A stretch of DNA of 64,000 nucleotides from an uncultured Clostridium sp. (GCA_958422185.1 CATZNW010000009.1:1-64000); one strand, 5' to 3'; shown: positions 24,892 to 33,697, numbered from the stretch's first letter. Notes: generated from the sequence alone by a model not told the origin. A program made the numbers and translations.

Positions 24892-25182
24892 TTGGCAGAA
24901 GAGAAAAACACTTCGCTCACATACAAGGGCAGGCCTTTGGTGAGGTGCGGAAAAGAGATTTACCTTGGCAGTATGGCCGATCCGTATGTTGCTTATTTTC
25001 GTATCCAGTCTGACAAAGATATAAAGGATATAACTCTTTCAGGAAAAGTGCTTATTCAGATCCTCAGAACGGATCCTGATGTGAGCCTTAAGGACAAGGT
25101 GGTTAAAAAAGCCGAAAAAGAAGGGCTTTACAATGCACTTGACCTCGGATCCATCTGGCTTGAAAGAGAACTGAAAAAGTAA
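24892..25182 (+). CDS. conserved small protein of unknown function downstream of ireB
   Basis: 96 residues starting from a TTG at 24892 with a strong AAAGGAGG 8 bases upstream. I do not recognise a named domain. Visible: an N-terminal TYKGRPLVRCGKEIYLGSM, a central beta-rich stretch, and a charged helical C terminus ending LDLGSIWLERELKK. One cysteine, no signal peptide, no membrane segment; probably a small soluble cytoplasmic protein. I recall similar short proteins in related Clostridia but cannot verify this. It is 34 bases after ireB and followed by a strong terminator, so the two form an operon. Confidence 0.8.
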   Translation: MAEEKNTSLTYKGRPLVRCGKEIYLGSMADPYVAYFRIQSDKDIKDITLSGKVLIQILRTDPDVSLKDKVVKKAEKEGLYNALDLGSIWLERELKK

Positions 25183-25195
25183 TTTTGCATAAGGC

Positions 25196-25231
25196 AAAAG
25201 CACCCCGGTACGAAACCGGGGTGCTTTTTTT
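25196..25231 (+). terminator. intrinsic terminator after the ireB operon
   Basis: Perfect stem GCACCCCGGT / ACCGGGGTGC (25200-25209 with 25215-25224), 5-base loop, seven T. Confidence 0.95.
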
Positions 25232-25253
25232 CATATACTGTTTTACTTTTAAA

Positions 25254-26764
25254 TCACCTGCTTTTCCCTATCAGCTGCTCAAATTCATCAAGAGGGATAT
25301 ATTCGTGCTCAAAGCCGGCGCCGTAATCCCACTGATTCTGGTTATCGCCGTGCATCACGATAACGTCATTTGACTGCGGCAGATATTTCATCGTTGCGTA
25401 ATATTCATTTTTATAATTATATATTTTCTTTTCCCGCGGAAAAATAAAAAGATAAACTATAATGATCGCAACGCAGGACAATGCGCATACAATGCAGAAC
25501 TTAAATACGCTGAAGCCGTACAGTTCTTTAAGATCCGCAAGAACAAACAAATAGGAAACCATAAAGAAAAACAGGAAAAGTTCGCAACAGCGGTTACCGC
25601 TCGGGAAAACAACCAAAAACGGAGCATAAGACAAAATACCAAAAAGGAAACTAAAAATCACCGGTGTTTTATGCTTTATATTTTTTATAACGATTCTGTA
25701 AAACAGCGCAAACATAATCATATAAGATACTGCGAGAAGCAGCACTGTCAAACCCACAACAAACAGAAATTTCCTTTCGGTATCCGGAAAATCAACGGGA
25801 TATTCGATATTTATGTACATTCCCAAAATGCAAAGCGGTATATAAGCAATAACTGATACCATGAGTGGGATTTTTACTTTTGCACCGTATATGTTCTTCT
25901 TTTTAGCGGTATATATTACCGCGACTGCCAGCGAAATGAAGAAAAAGAAAAATACTGCTAAAATAAAAACAGGATATCTGAAATTTTTTACTATTATATT
26001 GACCGCGTCCGACAGACCGCCGGAAAAGACCGTTTTTCTGTAACCGTCATTTTCTCCGCTATAAGTAAAGGTTTTTGTAATATCTATACATTTGGTAAAC
26101 ATAAGAATTATGCCGAGACCTATAACGTTTGAAACAAACAGTACAGCAGGCGCCGCCGGGTTTTTACGCTTTCTGATAAAAGATAATAAAAAAGTAAACG
26201 AAACGACAACATTTACAACAGCGTTTATTTCAACAAAAAGCTGCTGCGCTATTCCGATCGCAAAAAAGGAAACACAAAGAAAAAAACGCGTCTTTACTTT
26301 ATCTTTTAGAATATACATCAGCAAAAGCACGGTAACCGAAAGAAGAAACGTTGGTATATAATAATTTATAAACGAACTCATCCAGGCGAACGTGGTGTTG
26401 AAAACAGGAACGGGCTGAAGAAGAATAAAAGCAAAACAAAATTCCGTGAATATTTAAGCCCAACAATCTTTTCAATAATAACGGCAAACAATGCGGTCAT
26501 AACGGTCTGCAAAGCGTAAAACCAGTTCGTATGCCTGCTGAAAAAAAGCAGGAATCCGTTTCCGAGAAGTCTGCCGTTTCCGTAATAAGCTACGCAATGA
26601 ATAAATTCGTTAATATTGCTGTAATTCAGTCTGAATCTGAATATCAGATCATCAACTGTGGGAATAAAAAACGAGCTGAGTATAAAAAGCAATAGTATCT
26701 CCAGCAAGAAAAGGAAACCGGATATAATATTGTTTCGTGATATTTTCTTTAAATAACCTGCCAT
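25254..26764 (-). pseudogene. polytopic membrane protein (DUF6056-like), frameshifted
   Basis: Two minus-strand frames, 26764-26378 (128 residues) and 25254-26381 (375 residues), read as one roughly 500-residue membrane protein of about a dozen hydrophobic segments. The first frame has FIPTVDDLIFRFR and YYGNGRLLGNGF, a pattern I associate with DUF6056/GT-C-like proteins, and ends in the nonsense tail STPRSPG. The other frame reads VPVFNTTFAWMSSFINYYIP across the same bases, which continues the family pattern, so a single base appears lost near 26405-26418. The apparent start Met of the second frame is that internal Met. Either a real inactivating mutation or a sequencing error. Function unknown; such proteins often sit with surface-polysaccharide genes. 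Confidence 0.75.
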
Positions 26765-26826
26765 TATTTCATCTCTAACCGAAAAGTGCTTAACTTTTAG
26801 GAGTGCATACTAAACACGGATTCCTG

Positions 26827-26874
26827 CTATATACATGCCGCAAGCGACATAAGAACAGAAATAATTTTTTTCAT
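26827..26874 (-). CDS. 15-codon ORF encoding a hydrophobic, signal-like peptide
   Basis: ATG at 26874 with GGTGG upstream, TAG at 26827; product MKKIISVLMSLAACI. It is the first frame behind a perfect-consensus promoter with an operator-like palindrome on its transcription start. It could be a leader peptide, a secreted signalling peptide, or the surviving start of a decayed exported-protein gene. No homology can be claimed at this length. Confidence 0.4.
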   Translation of the reverse strand: MKKIISVLMSLAACI

Positions 26875-26894
26875 AGAAATACCACCATGTTCAA

Positions 26895-26941
26895 AATATT
26901 CATTATATGAATATTATATTCAAAATATTTATGATTGTCAA
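26895..26941 (-). promoter_or_regulatory. consensus sigma-A promoter with operator palindrome
   Basis: Minus strand: -35 TTGACA at 26941-26936, 17-base spacer, -10 TATAAT at 26918-26913, both exact consensus. A perfect palindrome with 9-bp arms AATATTCAT / ATGAATATT around TAT (26895-26915) covers the end of the -10 box and the start site. TTCAAAATATT also occurs twice (26890-26900 and 26919-26929). Likely a binding site for the divergent XRE protein. Confidence 0.75.
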
Positions 26942-26976
26942 GAATATTTTATGTAAAATAAGAATATGGTGAGTAT

Positions 26977-27228
26977 ATGAGAAATCTAAAAAAAATAAGA
27001 GTTTTAAACGACTATACCCAACTAAAGGTTCAGATGGAAACGGGAATCAGCCAGAGCATGCTTTCCAAGTATGAAAACGGAGAGATGCTCCCCACAACCG
27101 AAAATCTAATGATCCTGGCAAAATTTTACGGAACAAGTCTTGACTACCTTATGGATCTTACCGACGAAACAAAAAAATATCCTCCCAAGGAAAAACAGGC
27201 ACAAAAAAAGCCGCCGTACAGTTTTTAA
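26977..27228 (+). CDS. small XRE-family transcriptional regulator
   Basis: 83 residues: one Cro/C1 helix-turn-helix domain (residues 1-62) with recognition region VQMETGISQSMLSKYENGEMLP and LAKFYGTSLDYLMDLTD, then a Lys/Pro-rich tail. This is the chromosomal SinR/Xre-like single-domain type that binds DNA as a dimer. ATG at 26977 with GGTGAG 5 bases upstream. Divergent from the 15-codon ORF and membrane-protein gene, with a palindrome in between, so it probably represses that unit and perhaps itself. I could not find a good promoter for it. Confidence 0.88.
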   Translation: MRNLKKIRVLNDYTQLKVQMETGISQSMLSKYENGEMLPTTENLMILAKFYGTSLDYLMDLTDETKKYPPKEKQAQKKPPYSF

Positions 27229-27247
27229 ACAACTGCACGGCGGTTTT
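27203..27247. terminator. bidirectional terminator between XRE gene and hexosamine kinase gene
   Basis: Stem CCGCCGT-a-CAGTT / AACTG-c-ACGGCGG with one mismatch, overlapping the XRE stop codon; TTTT on the plus side and seven T on the minus side. Confidence 0.88.
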
Positions 27248-27258
27248 CATCATTTCTG

Positions 27259-28356
27259 TTAACACAAAGATCTGATTATATCTTCCATATCGCTCATATG
27301 TTTTTCCATATCGGCAACCAGTGCGAACTGATTTCTTGCCCTTACAAGATTATGCTCAGGATAAGCAATCTTAAAATATGTATCACCGTTTAAATAATCC
27401 GTTAAAAAACGCATGCCGCATTCAAAGGTCATAAGCAGCGCTGAAAAGGCAAGATTGTCCTTTTCACACTGCGTAAGGCTTTCCCCTGCCTCTGAAAGAA
27501 AACCTTCGGCATATGCCCTGAAATAATTAAGATCGATCGAGACCTTATCCAGATCAGGCTCGTCCTCCTCCGCGGTATTTGCACCGAAACGGATAGAATC
27601 GCCGAAATCATAAAGCGCAAGACCCGGCATAACCGTATCCAGATCTATAACACAGATGGCTTTTGAGCTGAAAGCGTCAAACATAACATTATTCAGCTTG
27701 GTATCATTATGCGTAACTCTGAGGGGCAGTTTTGATTCTTTGATAAGATCAACAAAGCGCGGGCAATATTCTTTTCTTGAATGAACGAATTCGATCTCTT
27801 CGGGGCATTCATTTACCCGCCCCGCGGCATCAGCATTCACTGCCTGAAGGAATTCGTTTTCATACCTGAACTGCGTATTATGAAAATTCGGGATCGTTTC
27901 ATAAAGGGTATTTGCGGGAAAGTTTGCAAGAAGCCTTTGGAACCTGCCGAACGCAACGCCGCTCTGTGCAAAAAGCTCAGGGCTGTCAACGCTGTTGTAG
28001 CTGACGGAATCCGAAACATAAATATATGCCCTGTAACAATCGCCTTTTGAATCTCTGTAATACTTCTCCCCTGTTTTTGTCTTTATAAAATGAAGCGTTT
28101 CCCTGTTCTCATCTCCGCCGTTCTTTTTGATCTCTTTCCTGAGATAAGAAGTGACGCTGAAAATATTATCCATAAGGCGGTCTATGTCCTTAAACACATT
28201 CGGATTCACTTTTTGGATAACATATTTCCATTCCCTGCCCTGATCATTATACCTGGCAAGGTAAGTGGTGTTAATATGGCCTGAGCCGAATATCTCACAA
28301 TCTGCAAGACTGCCTTTAAAACTGAACTGATCCAAAACTTCTTTAAGATGATCCAA
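27259..28356 (-). CDS. APH-family sugar kinase, N-acetylhexosamine 1-kinase-like
   Basis: 365 residues of the aminoglycoside-phosphotransferase fold with kinase motifs THNDTKLNNVMFD (catalytic Asp and Asn) and VIDLDTVMPG (metal-binding Asp). Length and the C-terminal NLVRARNQFALVADMEKH match the NahK branch, which phosphorylates GlcNAc/GalNAc at C1 in the lacto-N-biose/galacto-N-biose route; databases also call these mucin desulfatase or phosphotransferase proteins. Substrate is inferred. No galacto-N-biose phosphorylase is adjacent. Own promoter, monocistronic. Confidence 0.78.
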   Translation of the reverse strand: MDHLKEVLDQFSFKGSLADCEIFGSGHINTTYLARYNDQGREWKYVIQKVNPNVFKDIDRLMDNIFSVTSYLRKEIKKNGGDENRETLHFIKTKTGEKYYRDSKGDCYRAYIYVSDSVSYNSVDSPELFAQSGVAFGRFQRLLANFPANTLYETIPNFHNTQFRYENEFLQAVNADAAGRVNECPEEIEFVHSRKEYCPRFVDLIKESKLPLRVTHNDTKLNNVMFDAFSSKAICVIDLDTVMPGLALYDFGDSIRFGANTAEEDEPDLDKVSIDLNYFRAYAEGFLSEAGESLTQCEKDNLAFSALLMTFECGMRFLTDYLNGDTYFKIAYPEHNLVRARNQFALVADMEKHMSDMEDIIRSLC

Positions 28357-28394
28357 GCAAACTCCTCCTCTGCCTGCAATGCGCCTGTTTCAAC

Positions 28395-28423
28395 ATTTTA
28401 ACATATATATATGGTTTTGTAAA
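28395..28423 (-). promoter_or_regulatory. sigma-A promoter of the hexosamine kinase gene
   Basis: Minus strand: -35 TTTACA at 28423-28418, 17-base spacer, -10 TAAAAT at 28400-28395; GGAGGAG ribosome binding site follows. Confidence 0.8.
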
Positions 28424-28444
28424 CATCTTTTTATGAGCCGAATT

Positions 28445-28475
28445 AAGAGATCCCCGCCTTAAGGCAGGGATCTCT
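28445..28475 (-). terminator. probable terminator after the ABC permease gene
   Basis: Arms AAGAGATCCC-C-GCC / GGC-A-GGGATCTCTT with one mismatch and a TTAA loop, 25 bases past the permease stop. The following minus-strand sequence (AATTC) is not a strong T-tract. Confidence 0.6.
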
Positions 28476-28499
28476 TAGTGAAAGGAGTATATATGATGA

Positions 28500-29750
28500 T
28501 TATTCACGTCTTAAAGCGTCTATAGGACTTAATTTAGCGGCTTTTCTTGCAGGATAGATACCGAAGAAAAGACCGACGCCGCAAGAGAACAGAAGCGCTA
28601 CTGATATGATGCCTATATTTATATTGGGTTGGATATCGATAATGGAACAGGCAAGATAAGCGCCTGAGATTCCTATTACCAGCCCGATAATTCCGCCTAT
28701 AAGGCACAGAATAATTGATTCCGTCAGAAACTGCAGCGTGATCGTTTTTGTTTTTGCTCCAAGCGATTTTCGTATCCCGATCTCACGCGTTCGCTCGGTT
28801 ACGGAAACCAGCATGATATTCATTACACCTATACCGCCTACAATAAGCGATATAGCGCCTACGCAGGCGATAAACGCAGTGAGCACAGATACGATGATAT
28901 CTACAAGCTCAACATACGTTGCCATATCCTCCGCAGTATACAGATCATTGGAATAATTTCCGTGCGCAGCCTTAAGATAATTGACAGCCGCATTGCCTAT
29001 GGCGTCATTATTGGCATTTTCCTCACCGATGACAAAAACAGAAGAAACAGTGGGATCGGCACCCGTCAACCTTGAAAGTGTTGTGCAAGGAACAAAAATG
29101 GCGATCGTAAGTCTGTCCCCGGTTTGAAACATTTCGCCGAAACTGCTGCTGCCGCCGCCCATGCTGTTTACGAGCGAATCAATATCCGCCACGCCGCAAA
29201 GGCGCATCTTCATGGTTGAACCGGTTGAAGAAACAGTCAGATACTGACCTACAACATCTTCATAGCCGAACGCCATTTCGGCGCTTGCCGTACCGATAAC
29301 GGCAACCGGATTTGACGCATTATATTCCTCTTCCGTAAAGAATCTACCGTATTTTGCCCCTTCCGGAAACATGAACTGCACATCTGAGTTAACTCCGATA
29401 ATCATAACGGTTGCTTCTTCCGCGGAAGCGTCCACCGTAGCATTGGCAAATCCCATCATCATGGGAGAGCAGTGGTCCGCGCCGTCCACTCTGTTTTTGA
29501 TATTATCAATATCGTCAAGCGTTATATAATCGCTATCCTGCGCCTGGGTGGCGTCAACAGAAACAAGAACGGCGTTAGCGCCCATATCCTCAATAAGAGA
29601 GACGATATAATCACGCACGCCTGTACCTGCACCGATGATCATAATAACGGAACTGATACCTATGATGATACCGAGCATCGTAAGCAGGGAACGCATCCAG
29701 TTTGCGCGGATACATTTTATTGCAATTTTAAAACTTTCTGAAATATTCAT
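28500..29750 (-). CDS. MacB-like ABC transporter permease (FtsX family)
   Basis: 416 residues with four membrane segments: one at about 18-42 after the typical FKIAIKCIRANWMRSLLTMLGI, a large extracytoplasmic MacB-PCD domain (about 45-280), then three helices including IVGGIGVMNIMLVSVTERTREIGIRKSLGA, the FtsX signature. Such permeases work with an ATPase and a MacA-like adaptor to export peptides, antibiotics or act in envelope stress. It starts 13 bases after the adaptor gene. No ATPase gene is present in this operon. Confidence 0.93.
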   Translation of the reverse strand: MNISESFKIAIKCIRANWMRSLLTMLGIIIGISSVIMIIGAGTGVRDYIVSLIEDMGANAVLVSVDATQAQDSDYITLDDIDNIKNRVDGADHCSPMMMGFANATVDASAEEATVMIIGVNSDVQFMFPEGAKYGRFFTEEEYNASNPVAVIGTASAEMAFGYEDVVGQYLTVSSTGSTMKMRLCGVADIDSLVNSMGGGSSSFGEMFQTGDRLTIAIFVPCTTLSRLTGADPTVSSVFVIGEENANNDAIGNAAVNYLKAAHGNYSNDLYTAEDMATYVELVDIIVSVLTAFIACVGAISLIVGGIGVMNIMLVSVTERTREIGIRKSLGAKTKTITLQFLTESIILCLIGGIIGLVIGISGAYLACSIIDIQPNINIGIISVALLFSCGVGLFFGIYPARKAAKLSPIDALRRE

Positions 29751-29763
29751 AGCTGAGCCCCGA

Positions 29764-31506
29764 TCAATCCGTTGTTACTCTGACCTCAAAAGTATCTTCC
29801 TCATAGTCCGATGAAGGAGTGGAAACGATCTGATCACCGACCTGAAGGCCGCTTGTTACCTGATATACGGAATCGGAAACAGCACCGGTTTCGATAAGAG
29901 TTTTCGTAACGGTCTCATCTTCAGCGTTATAAAGGTAAACGTAAGTGCCGGTTTTTTCCAGAACGATGGATTCAATTGGAACCGTTACGATATCCTTATA
30001 ATCGCCTACCTTGATTTCAACATCGGCATCAAAACCTACAATAATATTTTCATCAGCATTATTTACAGATACCTGAACCTCTACGCCTGCACCTGTGGCC
30101 GTTAAACTTGAAAGTCCGCTGATACCGGCAACGGACGACCCAAGACTGTCCAGAATAGAGCTTGAAGCTCCGCCGGTTGCCGTTGGCGCCTTAGAAAGGA
30201 CCTCTCCGGTATAGGTGCCGTAAGCCGTAGTTATGGTTGCCGGCATACCGACCTTGACCTTGTGTATATCATATTCGCCCAGAGAGAGCGTAACCACCAT
30301 TGTGTCCAAATTCTCAAGGGTTATGCCCGACGAAAGCAGACTGGTCTGCTCTCCGGGATAAATATCACAGGCAGTGACAGTACCGTCAAACGCAGCGGTC
30401 CAGCCAGCCTCAAGTTCTTCACCGGCCTCCTTAACCGAATCCAGCGCGCTCTTGGCCGTATCCATAAGCTGTTTTTTTGCATATACCGTATTATCAGATG
30501 CGCTGAGCTGATAAACCTGCTGCTGTGCATACAACGCCGCAAGGCGGAGTTCCGCAGCCGTAAGCTGAATACTGGGGCTTCCGACAAAAGATTCCCCGAT
30601 TGCTGACCAGTCTATACCGGCAACAGCTGCTTCTATCATATCAACGGCCACGCCGCTTTCAATAAGAAGCTTTGTTTCATCAATAATACCCTGCTGGATC
30701 GCCTCTGAAACAGCATCACCTACTGCCTGAGCAATTTTATCAGGCGAATAGTTGCCGCTTTCCAGTTCAGAAGCTATCTGCTCCATAACTACACGAACCA
30801 TTTCGTTGGTCTGCTGAACATCATCAGAAAGCGACGTGATCGTTTCCACAAGATCCGTAAGAGCGTTCATAGCGCCGTCAATTGTCGGCGGGTATGTAAC
30901 CGGCTCTGAAGTTGTTGGCTGCGTTGTGCTGTTTGATGAAGTTTCAGACGGCTGTTCCGGTTCCTCTGAAGGCCGGGTAGTGGTAGTAGTTGTTGTTACA
31001 CTTGGGATTGTATAATCAGGCCTTACAGTCGTATAAGCGGTCTCGCCGCCAAGCTCCTCTACCTGCTTCTCAAGTTCGCTGATCTCGCTGTTAAGAGCAG
31101 AAAGATTGGATTTGGCGGTTTTCTGATCATTCACCGCCTGACGATAGGAGTCCCTTGCCTGCTGATAAGTGCTGTTGAGGCTGCTTACCTGAGAATCAAG
31201 AGAAGAAGTATCAAAAGTTGCAAGCATATCGCCTTTTTTTACCTGATCACCGGTCTGAACAAAAACTTCCTTGACCGTTGCAACAGCACCTACTTTATAC
31301 TCTTTTGTTGTTCCGGCAGAAACAGCGCCTGTAGCATTAACGGTTTCATTTATTTCGCCTGTGCCGATCGTGGTTAATGTAACGGCGGTTTTACTGTTTG
31401 AACCCGCAGCAACTCCGATAACCGTTCCCAAAATCGCTACGACAAGCACTACCGAAACAGCGATAATGATTTTTTTCTTTTTACTGTTTTTCTTAACTGT
31501 AGCCAT
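29764..31506 (-). CDS. MacA/HlyD-like efflux adaptor protein
   Basis: 580-residue periplasmic-adaptor-type protein: signal anchor at about 12-36 (IIIAVSVVLVVAILGTVIG), biotinyl-lipoyl halves (ATVKEVFVQTGDQVKKGDML and the second half WTAAFDGTVTACDIYPGEQT), a long coiled-coil hairpin interrupted by a Thr/Ser/Pro-rich linker around 190-225 (TTTTTTRPSEEPEQPSE), and C-terminal beta-barrel domains. The start is the ATG at 31506 with AGAGGT upstream; codons further upstream have no ribosome binding site. In Gram-positives such adaptors bridge the permease to the wall. The acidic Thr-rich insert in the coiled coil is unusual. Confidence 0.88.
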   Translation of the reverse strand: MATVKKNSKKKKIIIAVSVVLVVAILGTVIGVAAGSNSKTAVTLTTIGTGEINETVNATGAVSAGTTKEYKVGAVATVKEVFVQTGDQVKKGDMLATFDTSSLDSQVSSLNSTYQQARDSYRQAVNDQKTAKSNLSALNSEISELEKQVEELGGETAYTTVRPDYTIPSVTTTTTTTRPSEEPEQPSETSSNSTTQPTTSEPVTYPPTIDGAMNALTDLVETITSLSDDVQQTNEMVRVVMEQIASELESGNYSPDKIAQAVGDAVSEAIQQGIIDETKLLIESGVAVDMIEAAVAGIDWSAIGESFVGSPSIQLTAAELRLAALYAQQQVYQLSASDNTVYAKKQLMDTAKSALDSVKEAGEELEAGWTAAFDGTVTACDIYPGEQTSLLSSGITLENLDTMVVTLSLGEYDIHKVKVGMPATITTAYGTYTGEVLSKAPTATGGASSSILDSLGSSVAGISGLSSLTATGAGVEVQVSVNNADENIIVGFDADVEIKVGDYKDIVTVPIESIVLEKTGTYVYLYNAEDETVTKTLIETGAVSDSVYQVTSGLQVGDQIVSTPSSDYEEDTFEVRVTTD

Positions 31507-31581
31507 TATCAAGACCTCTGAAAACATAAAAATATATAAGGGGTGAAAGGAAAATACACACTTCCCCTTTAACACCCCTAT

Positions 31582-31610
31582 AGTATAATTCCTATTTGTA
31601 TAAAAGTCAA
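31582..31610 (-). promoter_or_regulatory. sigma-A promoter of the adaptor-permease operon
   Basis: Minus strand: -35 TTGACT at 31610-31605, 17-base spacer, -10 TATACT at 31587-31582. No clear terminator lies between purD and this promoter. Confidence 0.8.
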
Positions 31611-31654
31611 CAACTAATTGTAAATTTTTATGTTTTTTAATCTTTCGTTCACAA

Positions 31655-32944
31655 TTAATTATTATTTTTTTCTAATGCGGCAAGAGCACGCCTGCCTATA
31701 TCCTTTCTGAAATGCTTATTTTCAAAATGTATCTGATCCACTGCAGTATAAGCCTTGTCAAGCGAAGATCTCAGATCAGTGCCCAAAGCAGTGACGCCGA
31801 GCACCCTGCCGCCGGCAGTTACGAGTTTTCCGTCTTTTACAGCGGTGCCCGCGTGATAAACCGTTACTCCGTCTAACTGACCGTTAGTAAGTCCGGTGAT
31901 CTCAAGGCCTTTCGGATAGGATTTGGGATACCCGCCCGAAGCGATAACAACACAGGCGCACGCGTCATCTGACCACTCGATATCAAGATCAGAAAGCGTT
32001 TCCGTCTCGATCGCCTCAAAAATATCCATAATATCTGTTTTAAGGCGCGGAAGTACGACCTGAGTCTCCGGATCACCGAAACGGCAGTTATATTCGATCA
32101 CCTTAGGTCCCTTCGGGGTGATCATAAGCCCGAAATATAAGCAGCCTTTAAAGGTTCTGCCCTCTTTATTCATTGCCTCAATGGTTGGGAGAAAAATCTT
32201 TTGCATGCACTCTTCGGCAACTTCGTCCGTGTAATACGGATTAGGAGAGACCGTGCCCATTCCGCCGGTATTAAGACCCTTGTCACCGTCCAGAGCACGC
32301 TTATGATCCATAGAAGATACCATGGGTTTAACGCACTTGCCGTCCGTAAACGCAAGCACGGAAACTTCCGGCCCTGTTAAAAATTCCTCAACAACAACTT
32401 TATTGCCGCTTTCGCCGAAAATCTTATCCTCCATGATCTCCTTTACTCCGGCTTCTGCCTCTTCAAGGTTTTCAGGGATAATAACGCCTTTTCCCAGAGC
32501 GAGTCCGTCCGCCTTGATAACGGTTGGAAATTCATTTTTCTCTTTAATATATGAAATAACATCGCCGGGATTGTCAAAAACTTTATATTCAGCGGTTGGA
32601 ATATGATATTTGAGCATAAGATCTTTTGAGAAGACCTTTGAGCCTTCAATAACAGCTGCCGCGGCATTGGGCCCGAAAGTTCTGAAACCCGCTTTACTGA
32701 GCGCATCCACCATACCCATAACAAGCGGATCATCCGGCGCAACAACAACAAAATCCGCCTTGATCTTTTTTGCAAGATCCACTACGCCGTCTATGTCCGT
32801 TGCGGAGACCGGATAACACTGAGCATCATAAGAGATACCGCCGTTTCCGGGGCAGCAGGCAATTTCCGTTACCTTCGGGGATTCCTTTATCTTTCTGATA
32901 AGCGCGTGCTCACGGCCGCCGCCGCCTACTACAAGTACTTTCAT
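31655..32944 (-). CDS. purD: phosphoribosylamine--glycine ligase
   Basis: GAR synthetase, step 2 of purine synthesis. 429 residues with the ATP-grasp fold: KVLVVGGGGREHALIRKI at the N terminus, DGLALGKGV, GGMGTVSPNP and FGDPETQVVLPRL. Start at the ATG at 32944, with AAAGG about 11 bases upstream; an upstream in-frame ATG at 32980 lacks family support. Last gene of purE-M-N-O-D. Confidence 0.97.
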   Translation of the reverse strand: MKVLVVGGGGREHALIRKIKESPKVTEIACCPGNGGISYDAQCYPVSATDIDGVVDLAKKIKADFVVVAPDDPLVMGMVDALSKAGFRTFGPNAAAAVIEGSKVFSKDLMLKYHIPTAEYKVFDNPGDVISYIKEKNEFPTVIKADGLALGKGVIIPENLEEAEAGVKEIMEDKIFGESGNKVVVEEFLTGPEVSVLAFTDGKCVKPMVSSMDHKRALDGDKGLNTGGMGTVSPNPYYTDEVAEECMQKIFLPTIEAMNKEGRTFKGCLYFGLMITPKGPKVIEYNCRFGDPETQVVLPRLKTDIMDIFEAIETETLSDLDIEWSDDACACVVIASGGYPKSYPKGLEITGLTNGQLDGVTVYHAGTAVKDGKLVTAGGRVLGVTALGTDLRSSLDKAYTAVDQIHFENKHFRKDIGRRALAALEKNNN

Positions 32945-32992
32945 ATTTAAACTGCCTTTCTTATCTGTTGGATTGTGCAACGCACTCGGATA

Positions 32993-33697
32993 TTATTTAT
33001 TTTTATTTATGATCCTTGTTTCTTCGGTCTTTGTATCAAGGTCAATAAAGCGTGTAAAGAGCGAAACTTTATTATCAGCGTTAAGATTATCCCAGATCAA
33101 GGACGTAAATTCATCAATATCGTTTGTATCTACGCTTACCGGAACCGGTTCGCCTTCAAAAGACGGGATAGGATCTCCGTCGCACTTATAAGTATGGATA
33201 AAATGAGCAAGTCCTGCCTCTGCCGGATATTCAAAAAAGAATCTCAGGCACTGCGGTTTGCCCATATTGGATTTGAGGATCGAAAGCACATAATCGCCGT
33301 TTGGCTTGACAACGCCGGAAATTCTGGGTGTGTAATTCGGCGCGTCCGGCTCAAACTCGCGCGTTAAAAGCGCGTGGCGGTAACAATGACCGTCCTTCAT
33401 ATAATCGTAGATAGTATCTGTCTGATCTCCGTTTGTAACTATGGTCTTGCCGTCAAGTTTCAAAACGGGATTGTAAATAATAAGGCTGGGATCCGTCATT
33501 TTTGATTCGTCAAACGCCTTGGTGCGTATGCCGCCGCGGTCATTTTCCTCAAAAATACGGTTGCGGCTGTTTTCGCTTCTGCCCATGATAAAATAGGCAA
33601 TGGCCGCGTATTTTCCGTTTGGGGTCTGCCCCAGAACGATGCCCCTGCCCGGATAAGAATTATCTGAAAGAAGATCTGCAATATTTTTAATTTCCAT
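32993..33697 (-). CDS. purO: IMP cyclohydrolase, PurO type
   Basis: 234 residues of the PurO family, first known from archaea, which closes the ring of FAICAR to give IMP, the last step of purine synthesis. Family patterns visible: YPGRGIVLGQTPNGKYAAIAYFIMGRSENSRNRI region, DPSLIIYNP, and APNYTPRISG. Most bacteria use the PurH cyclohydrolase domain instead; PurO recurs in Clostridia. Lies between purN and purD (9 and 48 bases), so it is certainly part of the purine operon. Confidence 0.9.
   Translation of the reverse strand: MEIKNIADLLSDNSYPGRGIVLGQTPNGKYAAIAYFIMGRSENSRNRIFEENDRGGIRTKAFDESKMTDPSLIIYNPVLKLDGKTIVTNGDQTDTIYDYMKDGHCYRHALLTREFEPDAPNYTPRISGVVKPNGDYVLSILKSNMGKPQCLRFFFEYPAEAGLAHFIHTYKCDGDPIPSFEGEPVPVSVDTNDIDEFTSLIWDNLNADNKVSLFTRFIDLDTKTEETRIINKNK

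Noticed and set aside
28481..28526. Plus-strand AAAGGAG followed by a 10-codon ORF (MMIIHVLKRL)
   Set aside because: It is antisense to the end of the ABC permease gene, has no promoter and no conserved feature; a good-looking ribosome binding site alone is not enough.
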